Made by a program: the position numbers and the translations under genes. Of a DNA stretch of 14,907 nucleotides, positions 1 to 6,570 are shown in pieces; the first letter of the stretch is position 1, and each line of letters begins with the position of its first letter. Origin of the DNA: Sandaracinaceae bacterium (GTDB lineage Bacteria; Myxococcota_A; Polyangia; Polyangiales; Houyiibacteriaceae); contig JAAZAH010000309.1 of NCBI GenBank assembly GCA_012514415.1, positions 1 through 14,907 on the forward strand. The letters run 5' to 3'. The notes beneath the pieces were generated by a model. The model had not been told where the DNA came from. It made no database searches and saw nothing but the letters and a program-made list of their open reading frames with translations.

Positions 1-982
1 CACCTTGGTCGAAATAGACGGCGGGGCAGCCGTAGCCAAAGAGGCGAAGTGCCAACCGAGTATGCCTTGACTCGCTGGTATTTCCGAAGACGGCGGAGAG
101 CTCGCGGTTCGATATTCCGTGGATCGGTGTTTCGGAGTTATCGTCGATTTTGAGCGCGTCTGAGCCGAAGATGGCCGTGTATTGCTGGACGGCCTCGCGC
201 GTACTCATATAGGTCTCGATGTTGGAGCGGAGCGCGGGGTGGGCCCGGATGAGACGGCGCTCGTCGGCACCATGGACCATGGGCATGTACCATGGCGGAT
301 TGTCGGGATCGATGCCGGCGCCTTGGAAGCGATCGAACGTTGCCCCGCTCAGGACCGGAGGCCGGTAGGGAGCCCAATGTCCAAGCCCGCGGGCCATGCC
401 GTTTGCGCCCATCACGAAGGGTGGGAGCTTGAGCGGATTGTCGGAATAGCAGCTTTCGAGTCCGCGGTAGAGGCGGGTAAAGATGCCTGCATCACCGTTG
501 ACGTAGCCCGTGAGGTAGCGCTCAAGCCCGGTGGTGTGGTTGCCGTCGGCTCCGGGGGCGTCGGGCTCGTGATCGATCGTCGGGAGAACGGTGATTCGGT
601 TGGCCGATTCGTGAACCGGGCGAAGGCCTAGGTTCGAGAGGTCCTCGGTGAGGAAGTTGGTCCGGGCAAGCAGGGAGCCGACGCCCCATTCGACGCCGGA
701 GGGAACACCATTTGAAACGGTTCCGAAGGGATTAAAGGCGGAGCCGACGTCGGAGTTAAACGCTACCGGGAAACGGAATCCGCCGTTGAGGCGAATGAAA
801 AGGACGTGGCGAACCGTTCCGTCGATTCCGAGGCAGTTGTCTGCGAGCGCTTCGTTGCGAATGAAGATGGAGGGGAAGCCTGCGGCGATGACGCCTGCTG
901 CGCTTGCCTTGAGGAACTTTCGGCGGCTCAGCTTCGGCGTTTCGGACGTCTGCTTCGTCTTCTGATCTGCGTCTTGCTTCAT
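1..982 (-). CDS. Tat-exported DUF1501-like protein (3' end outside the window)
   Basis: The minus-strand frame starts at ATG 982 and stays open for 327 codons to the left edge, so the C-terminus is missing. The N-terminus has a textbook twin-arginine signal: SRRKFLK (residues 19-25), an Ala/Gly-rich hydrophobic stretch, and a likely cleavage site at ALA-DN (about residue 47). The following sequence, HVLFIRLNGGFRFPVAFN, resembles the opening of DUF1501 proteins, where a beta strand leads into a Gly-Gly loop. Later segments such as ITVLPTIDHEPDAPGADGNHTTG fit the alkaline-phosphatase-like fold of that group. DUF1501 proteins are exported, have no settled function, and are commonly encoded beside DUF1549/DUF1553 proteins, as here: the upstream gene ends only 12 nt before this start. 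A good ribosome binding site lies in that gap. Export and operon pairing are well supported; the family name is by motif recognition only. Confidence 0.82.
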   Translation of the reverse strand, partial: MKQDADQKTKQTSETPKLSRRKFLKASAAGVIAAGFPSIFIRNEALADNCLGIDGTVRHVLFIRLNGGFRFPVAFNSDVGSAFNPFGTVSNGVPSGVEWGVGSLLARTNFLTEDLSNLGLRPVHESANRITVLPTIDHEPDAPGADGNHTTGLERYLTGYVNGDAGIFTRLYRGLESCYSDNPLKLPPFVMGANGMARGLGHWAPYRPPVLSGATFDRFQGAGIDPDNPPWYMPMVHGADERRLIRAHPALRSNIETYMSTREAVQQYTAIFGSDALKIDDNSETPIHGISNRELSAVFGNTSESRHTRLALRLFGYGCPAVYFDQG

Positions 983-986
983 CTCA

Positions 987-994
987 CTCCCCTC
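987..994 (-). promoter_or_regulatory. Ribosome binding site of the DUF1501-like gene
   Basis: Read on the minus strand this is GAGGGGAG, four bases before the ATG at 982 and directly after the TGA of the upstream lipoprotein gene (995-997). It supports the 982 start and co-transcription of the two genes. Confidence 0.6.
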
Positions 995-2815
995 TCAGTA
1001 GAAGAGCATCTCGCTGCTGGTGAGGAGGGCGTAGCAGCTCGCGCGGGCGAACTCCTCGCGCGTGCAAAAATGCCCGCAGCCTTCGCGTGCGGCTCGAGCT
1101 TCGTCGAGCTCTTCAATCGAGGCGGGGCGGGCGAAGAAGAGACGACTTTGATGGTCGCGGATTCGCTCGGCGTCGTCTTCGTTGGCTTCGAGCGCGGGAT
1201 CCATGCCCGCGGGTAGGAGGTTGGATGCTGGAACGCCGGATTCGGGCTGCATGGATGGATTGCAAAGCGAGGCAACAAAGCTCTCTTGGGTTGCGGTATT
1301 CAGGATGCTGATGGAGCGGAATCGCGCCGACGTCTGGTTGTCGGGGCAGCCGCCGAGCGTCTGCGCGAGTTCGGCATAACGCCGATCGAGGCGGCCCTCT
1401 TCGTTCAGCTTCCATAGGGAATAGTGGACGAGGTCGACGCCAGCAGGACTCTGCTCGAGCCAGTTCATGGCCGTAGGAAGGCGGAAGTCGCAGCGGCCCA
1501 TCGTCTGCCCGGTGAAGCGGAGGATCGAGTCGAGGAAGACTTCGGCGTCGATCTGCTTGAGCGGGCCGATCTCGTAGAGCGGAGGGTCTTCTTCGCAGCT
1601 TCCTTCGGAACAATCGGCTGATTGGAGATAGAGCTGAGAGGTGACGACGGCGTAATGTGCCGCGCGGATATCGCCGTGATGTTCGAAGAGATATGCGATC
1701 ATCGGAGCGAGAGACTCGCTCCGCAGCGTGGCGAGATCGTACCCGAGGTAGTCGCGGAAGATCTCGGCGATGGCGTGCTCCCACGCAGCTTCGAAGGTCG
1801 TGATGATGCGGCCGGGGGTCTGAAGAAGGCGCCATTCGTCGGCCGTGAGATTCTCAACGAAGGTGCGGTTGTCGATGGCGCGAAAATCCGGCTCGAGGAT
1901 GACAGCGTTGTAACCGAAAAGGATGCTCGTGCAGGCGCCTTGGGTGTTCGGATCGACGTTGCCCTCTTCGTTGACGCATGAGTGCTGGATGTAGGAATCG
2001 GGGACGCGGGCGCCGAGGACGGGGTGGACGAACTCCCCGTTGTAAAAGAGGACGTAGAGCTTTGCGAGGTCGGCTCGCTCGTTCTCGTAGGGTGGGCGGC
2101 CGAGGAATGTGGTGAAGAGCGCTTCGACGCGATCGCCAGGGCTGTCGAAGCGGCGCGTGAGGACGGGGTGAGCGCTCATCACGTGGACCATCTCGTCGTA
2201 GCGGAGCAGTCCACGATAGGTCTTGGTGACGACGTCATCCGCATCGTAGATGCGCTCGAAGTTGACGGTTTGATCGTTGTACTGAAGTCGGTCGGCCCAG
2301 CGCTGTCGCTGTTTGCGCACGAAGTCCTCGGAGAAGATGAGGCGTTTGACGAGAACGTCTTTATCGACGCCGATGCAGCTTCGCTCGATTTCGTAGAGGG
2401 AGGGGAGGTAGCCGGCGAGATCCGCGTAGAGGCGGCGACACAGCTCGATCTCGTCGACGGGACGCGTCTCTCGGCCGACGCCCCAGAGGGTGGGGCAGAG
2501 GGCGCGATCGAGCGGGTTTGCAAGCTCTAGGTTGTCGCAATAGCGTTGGCAATCGGCGTCGCAGCGTCCGTCTGAGGGTGGATTCGGGTTGGCGGTTGGG
2601 CGGGAGCTGCTGACGCCCCCGGAGAAGTCCTGGTTCAGGGGAACGTCGCGTCCGACGAACTGACCGGGGCCACGGGCGGGCGTGGCGGGATCGAAGAGGG
2701 GCTCGTCCTTGCAGCTGATCAGGGTGAGGGTGAGGAAGGCGAGTGCGAGGCGCGCGAGGCGGGCAGGAGCTAGGTTGCCGTTGCTGGGGGTCAGGTTGCC
2801 GTCGTGGATCTTCAC
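995..2815 (-). CDS. DUF1549/DUF1553-like outer lipoprotein
   Basis: The protein has 606 aa. A hydrophobic stretch (about 18-34) ends in the lipobox LISC with Cys35, so it is a predicted lipoprotein with a Pro/Gly-rich linker to about residue 85. Residues about 122-180 (ELCRRLYADLAGYLPSLYE, then DVLVKRLIFSEDFVRKQRQRWADRL) follow the DUF1549 pattern of an RRL..DL.G.P start and a later lVdrLL.S..F helix. Residues from about 420 (AEVFLDSILRFTGQ) to the end (RPASIEELDEA, then ALLTSSEMLFY) follow the DUF1553 pattern. The function of this family is unknown; members are exported and paired with DUF1501 proteins, the arrangement seen here. The only in-frame start is GTG at 2815, because a TAA lies four codons upstream and there is no ATG, GTG or TTG between it and the lipobox. 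No Shine-Dalgarno sequence precedes it. The first 15 codons contain two copies of a repeat found around the neighbouring transposase gene, so the 5' end may have been remodelled. Confidence 0.78.
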   Translation of the reverse strand: MKIHDGNLTPSNGNLAPARLARLALAFLTLTLISCKDEPLFDPATPARGPGQFVGRDVPLNQDFSGGVSSSRPTANPNPPSDGRCDADCQRYCDNLELANPLDRALCPTLWGVGRETRPVDEIELCRRLYADLAGYLPSLYEIERSCIGVDKDVLVKRLIFSEDFVRKQRQRWADRLQYNDQTVNFERIYDADDVVTKTYRGLLRYDEMVHVMSAHPVLTRRFDSPGDRVEALFTTFLGRPPYENERADLAKLYVLFYNGEFVHPVLGARVPDSYIQHSCVNEEGNVDPNTQGACTSILFGYNAVILEPDFRAIDNRTFVENLTADEWRLLQTPGRIITTFEAAWEHAIAEIFRDYLGYDLATLRSESLAPMIAYLFEHHGDIRAAHYAVVTSQLYLQSADCSEGSCEEDPPLYEIGPLKQIDAEVFLDSILRFTGQTMGRCDFRLPTAMNWLEQSPAGVDLVHYSLWKLNEEGRLDRRYAELAQTLGGCPDNQTSARFRSISILNTATQESFVASLCNPSMQPESGVPASNLLPAGMDPALEANEDDAERIRDHQSRLFFARPASIEELDEARAAREGCGHFCTREEFARASCYALLTSSEMLFY

Positions 2816-2879
2816 GGATTCAGGTTACCGTTTTGGGGGCCGTCTTCTCAAGGGGCCTTCGCCGGTGGGGTCCAGGTTG
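2772..2879. repeat. Cluster of four AGGTTGCCG-type direct repeats
   Basis: On the plus strand the core AGGTTGCCG occurs at 2772-2780 and 2793-2801, as AGGTTACCG at 2822-2830, and as a partial AGGTTG at 2874-2879. Three of the four are preceded by TCA or TCC. Spacing is irregular (21, 29 and 52 nt), so this is a cluster of short interspersed repeats and not a regular array. The first two copies fall inside the start of the lipoprotein gene on the other strand, where they encode NGNL and DGNL. An inverted copy lies beyond the transposase gene (4219-4227). By analogy with REP sequences and their RAYT transposases, these could be substrates of the adjacent enzyme. That is inference. Confidence 0.55.
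2865..2879 (+). repeat. Left copy of an inverted 15-mer flanking the transposase gene
   Basis: GTGGGGTCCAGGTTG here matches the reverse complement of 4222-4236 (GTGGGTTCCAGGTTG) at 14 of 15 bases. The two copies face each other across the transposase gene, giving a unit of 1,372 bp. Y1 transposases normally recognise subterminal hairpins and not terminal inverted repeats, so this may be a REP-type pair, not true ends. Confidence 0.5.
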
Positions 2880-2900
2880 TTTTTCCCGGTTGTTTTTCCC
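2875..2900. repeat. Perfect 13-bp tandem duplication
   Basis: GGTTGTTTTTCCC occurs twice head to tail (2875-2887 and 2888-2900). The first copy overlaps the partial AGGTTG repeat. It lies in the gap between the divergent lipoprotein and transposase genes. The T-rich composition differs from the surrounding coding DNA. Confidence 0.75.
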
Positions 2901-2910
2901 GTCCAACCGC

Positions 2911-2929
2911 TTTCCGGCTGTGGCGGAAA
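2911..2929. repeat. Small inverted repeat upstream of the transposase gene
   Basis: TTTCCG (2911-2916) and CGGAAA (2924-2929) can pair around a 7-nt loop, just before an AT-rich patch (2927-2942). It could be a hairpin recognised by a Y1 transposase or part of a regulatory region. A 6-bp stem alone is weak evidence. Confidence 0.3.
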
Positions 2930-3004
2930 ATTGTTTAAATTTGTTTGGTGCACAGGTGAAATTCGAAGGCCGTACGAAAGATCCAAACGTGGATCCCGAT
3001 AAAG

Positions 3005-4003
3005 ATGGGCATGAGAATCAAGACCCAAGCACGCCCGGTCTTTAAAGGAGACATCGTTCACATTCAGCGTCGAACGCTCAACGGGTACTTTTTCCTCGTT
3101 CCGAAACCAGAAACCGTCAGACTCATTCAGTACGCATACGCTCTCGCCGCCGAGCGCTATGGGCTGGTCCTCCACGCTCTTTGCATCATGAGTACCCACG
3201 TCCATGTGATCGCGAGCGATCCGCGCGGACTTCATCCGGAGTTTACGGCGTATGCACATCGGACGATCGCGCTCGGCCTAAAGAAGATGCACGCGATTGA
3301 GGGACCCATCTGGCATGTCGGTGGTGTTCCCGTGCAGCGCCTCGTAGGGAGGGACGCGGTGGTTGAAGCGCTTGCGTACGTTCGCGCCAATCCTGTCGCG
3401 GCGGGATGTGTGAGCGCTCCGAGCGAGTACACTGGGGTTTTTGGTGTGGCCGAGCCGGAGCCACTCGAGGTTTATTCACGGCGCCTTTCGCGGCCCGCAT
3501 GTTTTGGCCCGCGCTCTGAGTTGCCGGACGAGGCGGTTTTTCGGACGAGCGCTCCGAAGCTACTTCTTGACGAGCTTGGGGAAGAAGGCGCGGAGCGAGC
3601 TCTCAAAGAGACGATTGCTCGACATGTGGCGGCCGCGTGCGAGGAGCGTGCTGCGAAGAATCTTGGGTTTCTCGGGATGAAGCGTGTGCTCTCTGTCGAT
3701 ATCTGGCGCCGAGCTCCGTCGCTCGGGCGTTCAAAATATCGGCCGACGTATAAGGGCGTTGTGGCGGAAGCCATTCGCCAAGCGCGAGCGACCCTTGCCT
3801 TGTTCCGCGAAGCGTACGCTCGCGCCATGATGACTTTCCGTCACTCGGATAAATACGTTCTGTTTCCGGTAGGCACGTATCTCATGTGTCGACGCTACGG
3901 GTGCCTGACCGAGGAAGGCATCGAAGGCGAGATTGACGAAGCAGAGAAATTGCAGGCCGGGGCACGGCGTTGCGACACGGAGCCTGCCGTTCTCACGTTC
4001 TAA
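3005..4003 (+). CDS. Y1/HUH transposase, REP-associated (RAYT-like), long form
   Basis: This is a 332-aa single-strand DNA nickase-type transposase of the IS200/TnpA-REP superfamily. Residues 56-70 (LHALCIMSTHVHVIA) carry the HUH histidines, H65 and H67. Residues 122-136 (ALAYVRANPVAAGCV) match the conserved helix ending in NPVxAG that carries the likely catalytic Tyr125. These enzymes form a 5'-phosphotyrosine link with DNA. The fold ends near residue 145. A further ~185 residues follow, including YRPTYKG and VLFPVGTYLM, which I recall as typical of long Y1 transposases in myxobacterial genomes; ordinary RAYTs are about 150-230 aa. ATG 3005 and ATG 3011 are both possible starts, neither with a good Shine-Dalgarno sequence. 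Both catalytic motifs are present and the frame is intact, so it may be active. Flanking repeats on both sides support a mobile or domesticated REP-type unit. Confidence 0.85.
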   Translation: MGMRIKTQARPVFKGDIVHIQRRTLNGYFFLVPKPETVRLIQYAYALAAERYGLVLHALCIMSTHVHVIASDPRGLHPEFTAYAHRTIALGLKKMHAIEGPIWHVGGVPVQRLVGRDAVVEALAYVRANPVAAGCVSAPSEYTGVFGVAEPEPLEVYSRRLSRPACFGPRSELPDEAVFRTSAPKLLLDELGEEGAERALKETIARHVAAACEERAAKNLGFLGMKRVLSVDIWRRAPSLGRSKYRPTYKGVVAEAIRQARATLALFREAYARAMMTFRHSDKYVLFPVGTYLMCRRYGCLTEEGIEGEIDEAEKLQAGARRCDTEPAVLTF

Positions 4004-4164
4004 GGGCTCCCGGCGGAACGTTTCGAATCAAGCAAGCGGTCATTGCTGTGCTCCAGCGGGGACGACTGAGCTGAGCTTGGTTTGCCGCACGGCTCGGCAT
4101 GGTTTGGGGTGCTCCCGGCCATCAAAGTGGCGTTCGGCGTGCGGCGAGCACGATGTGGGACGGA

Positions 4165-4196
4165 TCCAATGCGGTGAGGTCCGATGACCGATTGGA
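4165..4196. repeat. Bulged hairpin downstream of the transposase gene
   Basis: TCCAAT-g-CGGT (4165-4175) pairs with ACCGATTGGA (4187-4196): a 10-bp stem with one bulged G and an 11-nt loop. There is no T-run after it, so it does not look like an intrinsic terminator. Imperfect hairpins with a bulge near the ends are typical Y1 transposase recognition structures, which makes this a candidate element end. That link is inferred from position only. Confidence 0.4.
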
Positions 4197-4221
4197 GGTT
4201 CGCTCCGCGCTCGCCGATCGG

Positions 4222-4236
4222 CAACCTGGAACCCAC
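4222..4236 (-). repeat. Right, inverted copy of the transposase-flanking 15-mer
   Basis: On the minus strand this reads GTGGGTTCCAGGTTG, one mismatch from 2865-2879, and it continues into CCG, so the full AGGTTGCCG core of the left cluster is present (4219-4227 on plus as CGGCAACCT). I found no other exact copy of the core elsewhere in the window, which ties the repeat to the transposase gene. Confidence 0.5.
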
Positions 4237-4274
4237 TTCCAAAACACGCGCAGTCTCCGATACCATCCCGAGCG

Positions 4275-5000
4275 ATGCGCCCTCCCATACTCCAACTCTT
4301 AACCCTCCTCGCCCTCTTCCTCGCCGCGTCCACAACCTACGCCGACAACGGAAAGCGGACGAAAACACCCAACGACCTCAAGGCGCCGTCCTCCCTTTAC
4401 CTCGGCGGCGCGATGAATATCGGGTTCGGGACGCATCTCAAACACTCCACGGTCAATCGCTCCATTATCGAGCGGAACACCACCCTGCGCGGCGTCTCCG
4501 GCGCGCTCGTCTTTGCAACGCTTCACGGCATCAAGGAAAGGTTCCGGCTTGGTGGCTCGTTCGCTTACGCCGGTTTTCAGCGCTATCGCATGATCGACTC
4601 GGGGAATAACAAACGCACGTTCGGCCAGCGTCTCATCCTCGATTTTCTGATGGAGGGCACCGTCCCCATTCGCCCAAAGCTTGACCTACTGGTTGGCGGT
4701 CGCGTCGGCATGCCAATCCTCATTCCCGGGGGCGAGTTCAAAGAAGCCATCGATATTGCGCGGCGTCAGCGCTACACCACCCACGGTGGACCGCGCTTCG
4801 GCCTCCGCATCGGCCTCGATCTCGACGTGCGCTACAAGCTCTCCGAAGTCTTCGCCCTCCGTTTTGGCGCCGGCTACGTCTACAATCGCGCCTTCCTGCT
4901 TCGCGCGCGCGCCGAGTCGCTCACGGCAACGGGCAAGTTGCGTCAAGCGCTCGACATCTCCGAGATTCGGTTCGGAGCGGGGTTCGAATGGCTGTACTGA
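4275..5000 (+). CDS. Outer-membrane beta-barrel protein (predicted)
   Basis: The protein has 241 aa. A Sec signal peptide covers residues 1-23 (hydrophobic LLTLLALFLAA core, cleavage after TYA). The mature part has repeated amphipathic stretches with Gly and aromatic residues, such as SLYLGGAMNIGFG, FRLGGSFAYAGF, LDLLVGGRVGMPI, PRFGLRIGLDLDV and FALRFGAGYVYN. It ends in FEWLY with a C-terminal aromatic residue, as in BAM-assembled barrels. The size would suit an 8-10 strand barrel. I do not recognise a named family. The last 13 nt overlap the next gene, a lipoprotein with CX4CH motifs, so the two are probably translated together and may act together at the outer membrane. The start has only a weak Shine-Dalgarno sequence, but the signal peptide begins right after it. 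Confidence 0.72.
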   Translation: MRPPILQLLTLLALFLAASTTYADNGKRTKTPNDLKAPSSLYLGGAMNIGFGTHLKHSTVNRSIIERNTTLRGVSGALVFATLHGIKERFRLGGSFAYAGFQRYRMIDSGNNKRTFGQRLILDFLMEGTVPIRPKLDLLVGGRVGMPILIPGGEFKEAIDIARRQRYTTHGGPRFGLRIGLDLDVRYKLSEVFALRFGAGYVYNRAFLLRARAESLTATGKLRQALDISEIRFGAGFEWLY

Positions 5001-5983
5001 GACTTTTCCGTTGGTTGCTCCTCTCAGTCGCGCTCATCGGCTGCCGCTCGACCATCAACGACTGTGACGAGGACTCTCTGATGCGGTTCGCCGTCGATCC
5101 CGAGGGACGAATAAGCTTCGCCGGACAAGCCCTAGTCCACACGGGCTGCGCCGCAGGCCGATGCCATGATGAAGGCGCAGAAGGTCGGGATCGGTACGGG
5201 GTACCGCTCGGCCTCGACTTCGGATTGCCAATCGCCGTCATCGAAGACGTCCGCGAGCCCCTCCCCGAGGGCCATCAAGCGATGCTCACCCGAAGCCGCG
5301 AGAACATCCTCCGGCACGCCGAGGCCATGCTCACCCTCATCGATCGGGGCGCCATGCCGCCCGGCGCCGATCCCGATGAAAACCTCGCCCAGGGTGGCTA
5401 CCGCCACCTCGAGTACCGCCTCGGCCAATGCCATTTCGGAGACGCGCTCCCGTCCATTCAAACCGAAGAGGGGCGAGAACTCGTCCGCAACTGGCTCGCC
5501 TGTGGCGCCCCCATCGTCGAAGCCACCGATCCCACGCTCCCAAACATCTCGGGTGATCGCGGCGTCCATCGGAGCCCCCTCTGCGAGGAAGAGCGCGCCC
5601 CCGGCCTCATGACCTTCGAGCGGCTCTATGCCGAGGTCTTTCAGCCGAGTTGCGCGCTCGCCGGCTGTCACGACGCTGCATCACCCGACCTACGGATGGA
5701 CTCCCTCGAGCTCGCTTATAGCGAACTCTTCGCCCGCGCTCCCGGCGATACCGCGCACTGCGAGACCGAGTCCGCACGTGAAGCGCTCCCCACCGACTTC
5801 ATCGTCCCGGGCGATCCCGATGCCTCGTACCTCCTCCATAAGATGACCGACCCGCTGATTCCGGCTGCTGAACGCCCGATTTGCGGCGATCCCATGCCCC
5901 GCAACGGCCGACTTCCGCGCGCGATTGAAAAAGTGCGGGCTTGGATCGAAGCCGGTGCGCCGGGGCCTGTCGCCCAAAACTGA
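4988..5983 (+). CDS. Lipoprotein with two cytochrome c-like CX4CH modules
   Basis: The protein has 331 aa. A signal peptide ends in the lipobox LIGC with Cys19. Two related halves follow. The first has a CX4CH motif (C54-AAGR-C59-H60), a possible Met ligand in GAMPPG (M123), and ends in ELVRNWLACGAP. The second has CX4CH (C222-ALAG-C227-H228) after VFQPS, then PGDPDASYLLHKM (274-286), DPMPRNG with M303, and VRAWIEAGAPG. The second half matches a repeat common in myxobacterial and planctomycete exported proteins (CxxxxCH, PGDPxxSYL, MP, WIxxGA), often annotated as cytochrome c-like. Canonical c-type cytochromes use CX2CH; CX4CH does bind haem in some proteins, such as tetrahaem cytochrome c3. 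Covalent haem is therefore plausible but unproven. ATG 4988 overlaps the upstream beta-barrel gene by 13 nt, suggesting coupling. The gene converges on the next one with 8 nt between stops. Confidence 0.78.
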   Translation: MAVLRLFRWLLLSVALIGCRSTINDCDEDSLMRFAVDPEGRISFAGQALVHTGCAAGRCHDEGAEGRDRYGVPLGLDFGLPIAVIEDVREPLPEGHQAMLTRSRENILRHAEAMLTLIDRGAMPPGADPDENLAQGGYRHLEYRLGQCHFGDALPSIQTEEGRELVRNWLACGAPIVEATDPTLPNISGDRGVHRSPLCEEERAPGLMTFERLYAEVFQPSCALAGCHDAASPDLRMDSLELAYSELFARAPGDTAHCETESAREALPTDFIVPGDPDASYLLHKMTDPLIPAAERPICGDPMPRNGRLPRAIEKVRAWIEAGAPGPVAQN

Positions 5984-5991
5984 AGGTAGAA

Positions 5992-6570
5992 CTAGCGCCC
6001 CGCGGCGTGCTCCGGCAGCTCCGGATCCATTTCGACGTCGCCCGTCACGAGATATCGATAAAGCGAGTAGACCAAGCTGAGCGCCCCCCAGCCAAGGCCA
6101 ATCACGACACCGGCGTCGATGATTCCGCGATACGGCTGCGGGAGCGCGCGCACGAAGGTGATGAGCGCCGCAAGTCCCAAAAGAAAAACCCAGCTTACGA
6201 TCAGCTGTCGTCGGTTCGCGAAATAAAGCCCCATGCTGAAGGGAAGGGCGAAGAGCACATCGAGCGGCCGCGGGTTTTCGCCGAGGTATGCTGCACGCGC
6301 GACGGTCCGTGGACTGAACCTCTTTTGAAAGCCCCGATAGCCTTCGGCGTACGCATTGAAAATCACCCACATCACCATGGCGACCGTGAGCGGTGGCGTG
6401 AGCGAACCGTCGAGAATCGGTTCGAGAGCGAGGGGCGTGAGGCGATAGATGGCGGAACCGACCATCGCCAGGACCTGAGAGACGGCGAAAATGGCGATCA
6501 AACGGGAACGCAAGCTCCGAGCGCTAGCGCCCGATTGTGTGTCCGGGAGGATCTCGAGGGAGGTGCTCAT
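5992..6570 (-). CDS. Five-helix inner-membrane protein of unknown function
   Basis: The protein has 192 aa with about five hydrophobic segments: residues 24-44, 59-77, 102-119, 122-143 and 147-173. A basic stretch after the second segment (YRGFQKRFSPRTVARAAYL, 78-96) probably faces the cytoplasm, and the C-terminus is acidic and short. No catalytic motif or transporter signature is visible, and I do not recognise the family. It is convergent with the CX4CH lipoprotein gene, 8 nt away, with no obvious terminator hairpin between. The ATG at 6570 has only a weak Shine-Dalgarno sequence (GCGAGCGA just upstream). An upstream ORF overlaps it as ATGA, see the 6571-6998 entry. Confidence 0.7.
   Translation of the reverse strand: MSTSLEILPDTQSGASARSLRSRLIAIFAVSQVLAMVGSAIYRLTPLALEPILDGSLTPPLTVAMVMWVIFNAYAEGYRGFQKRFSPRTVARAAYLGENPRPLDVLFALPFSMGLYFANRRQLIVSWVFLLGLAALITFVRALPQPYRGIIDAGVVIGLGWGALSLVYSLYRYLVTGDVEMDPELPEHAAGR

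Larger units (their letters stand above)
4004..4274. other. Non-coding gap after the transposase gene
   Basis: These 271 bases hold no convincing gene. They contain a bulged inverted repeat (4165-4196), a perfect 10-bp palindrome GCCGATCGGC (4213-4222) and the inverted copy of the transposase-associated repeat (4219-4236). The promoter of the beta-barrel gene should lie at the right end, but I could not pick out a clear -35/-10 pair. Confidence 0.5.

Noticed and set aside
182..1311. Several plus-strand open frames over the DUF1501-like gene and the end of the lipoprotein gene
   Set aside because: They are shadows: the minus strand has a Tat signal, a lipoprotein signal, family motifs and a ribosome site, while the plus-strand products have none.
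4165..4196. Reading the hairpin as an intrinsic terminator of the transposase gene
   Set aside because: It lies about 160 nt after the stop and has no following T-run.
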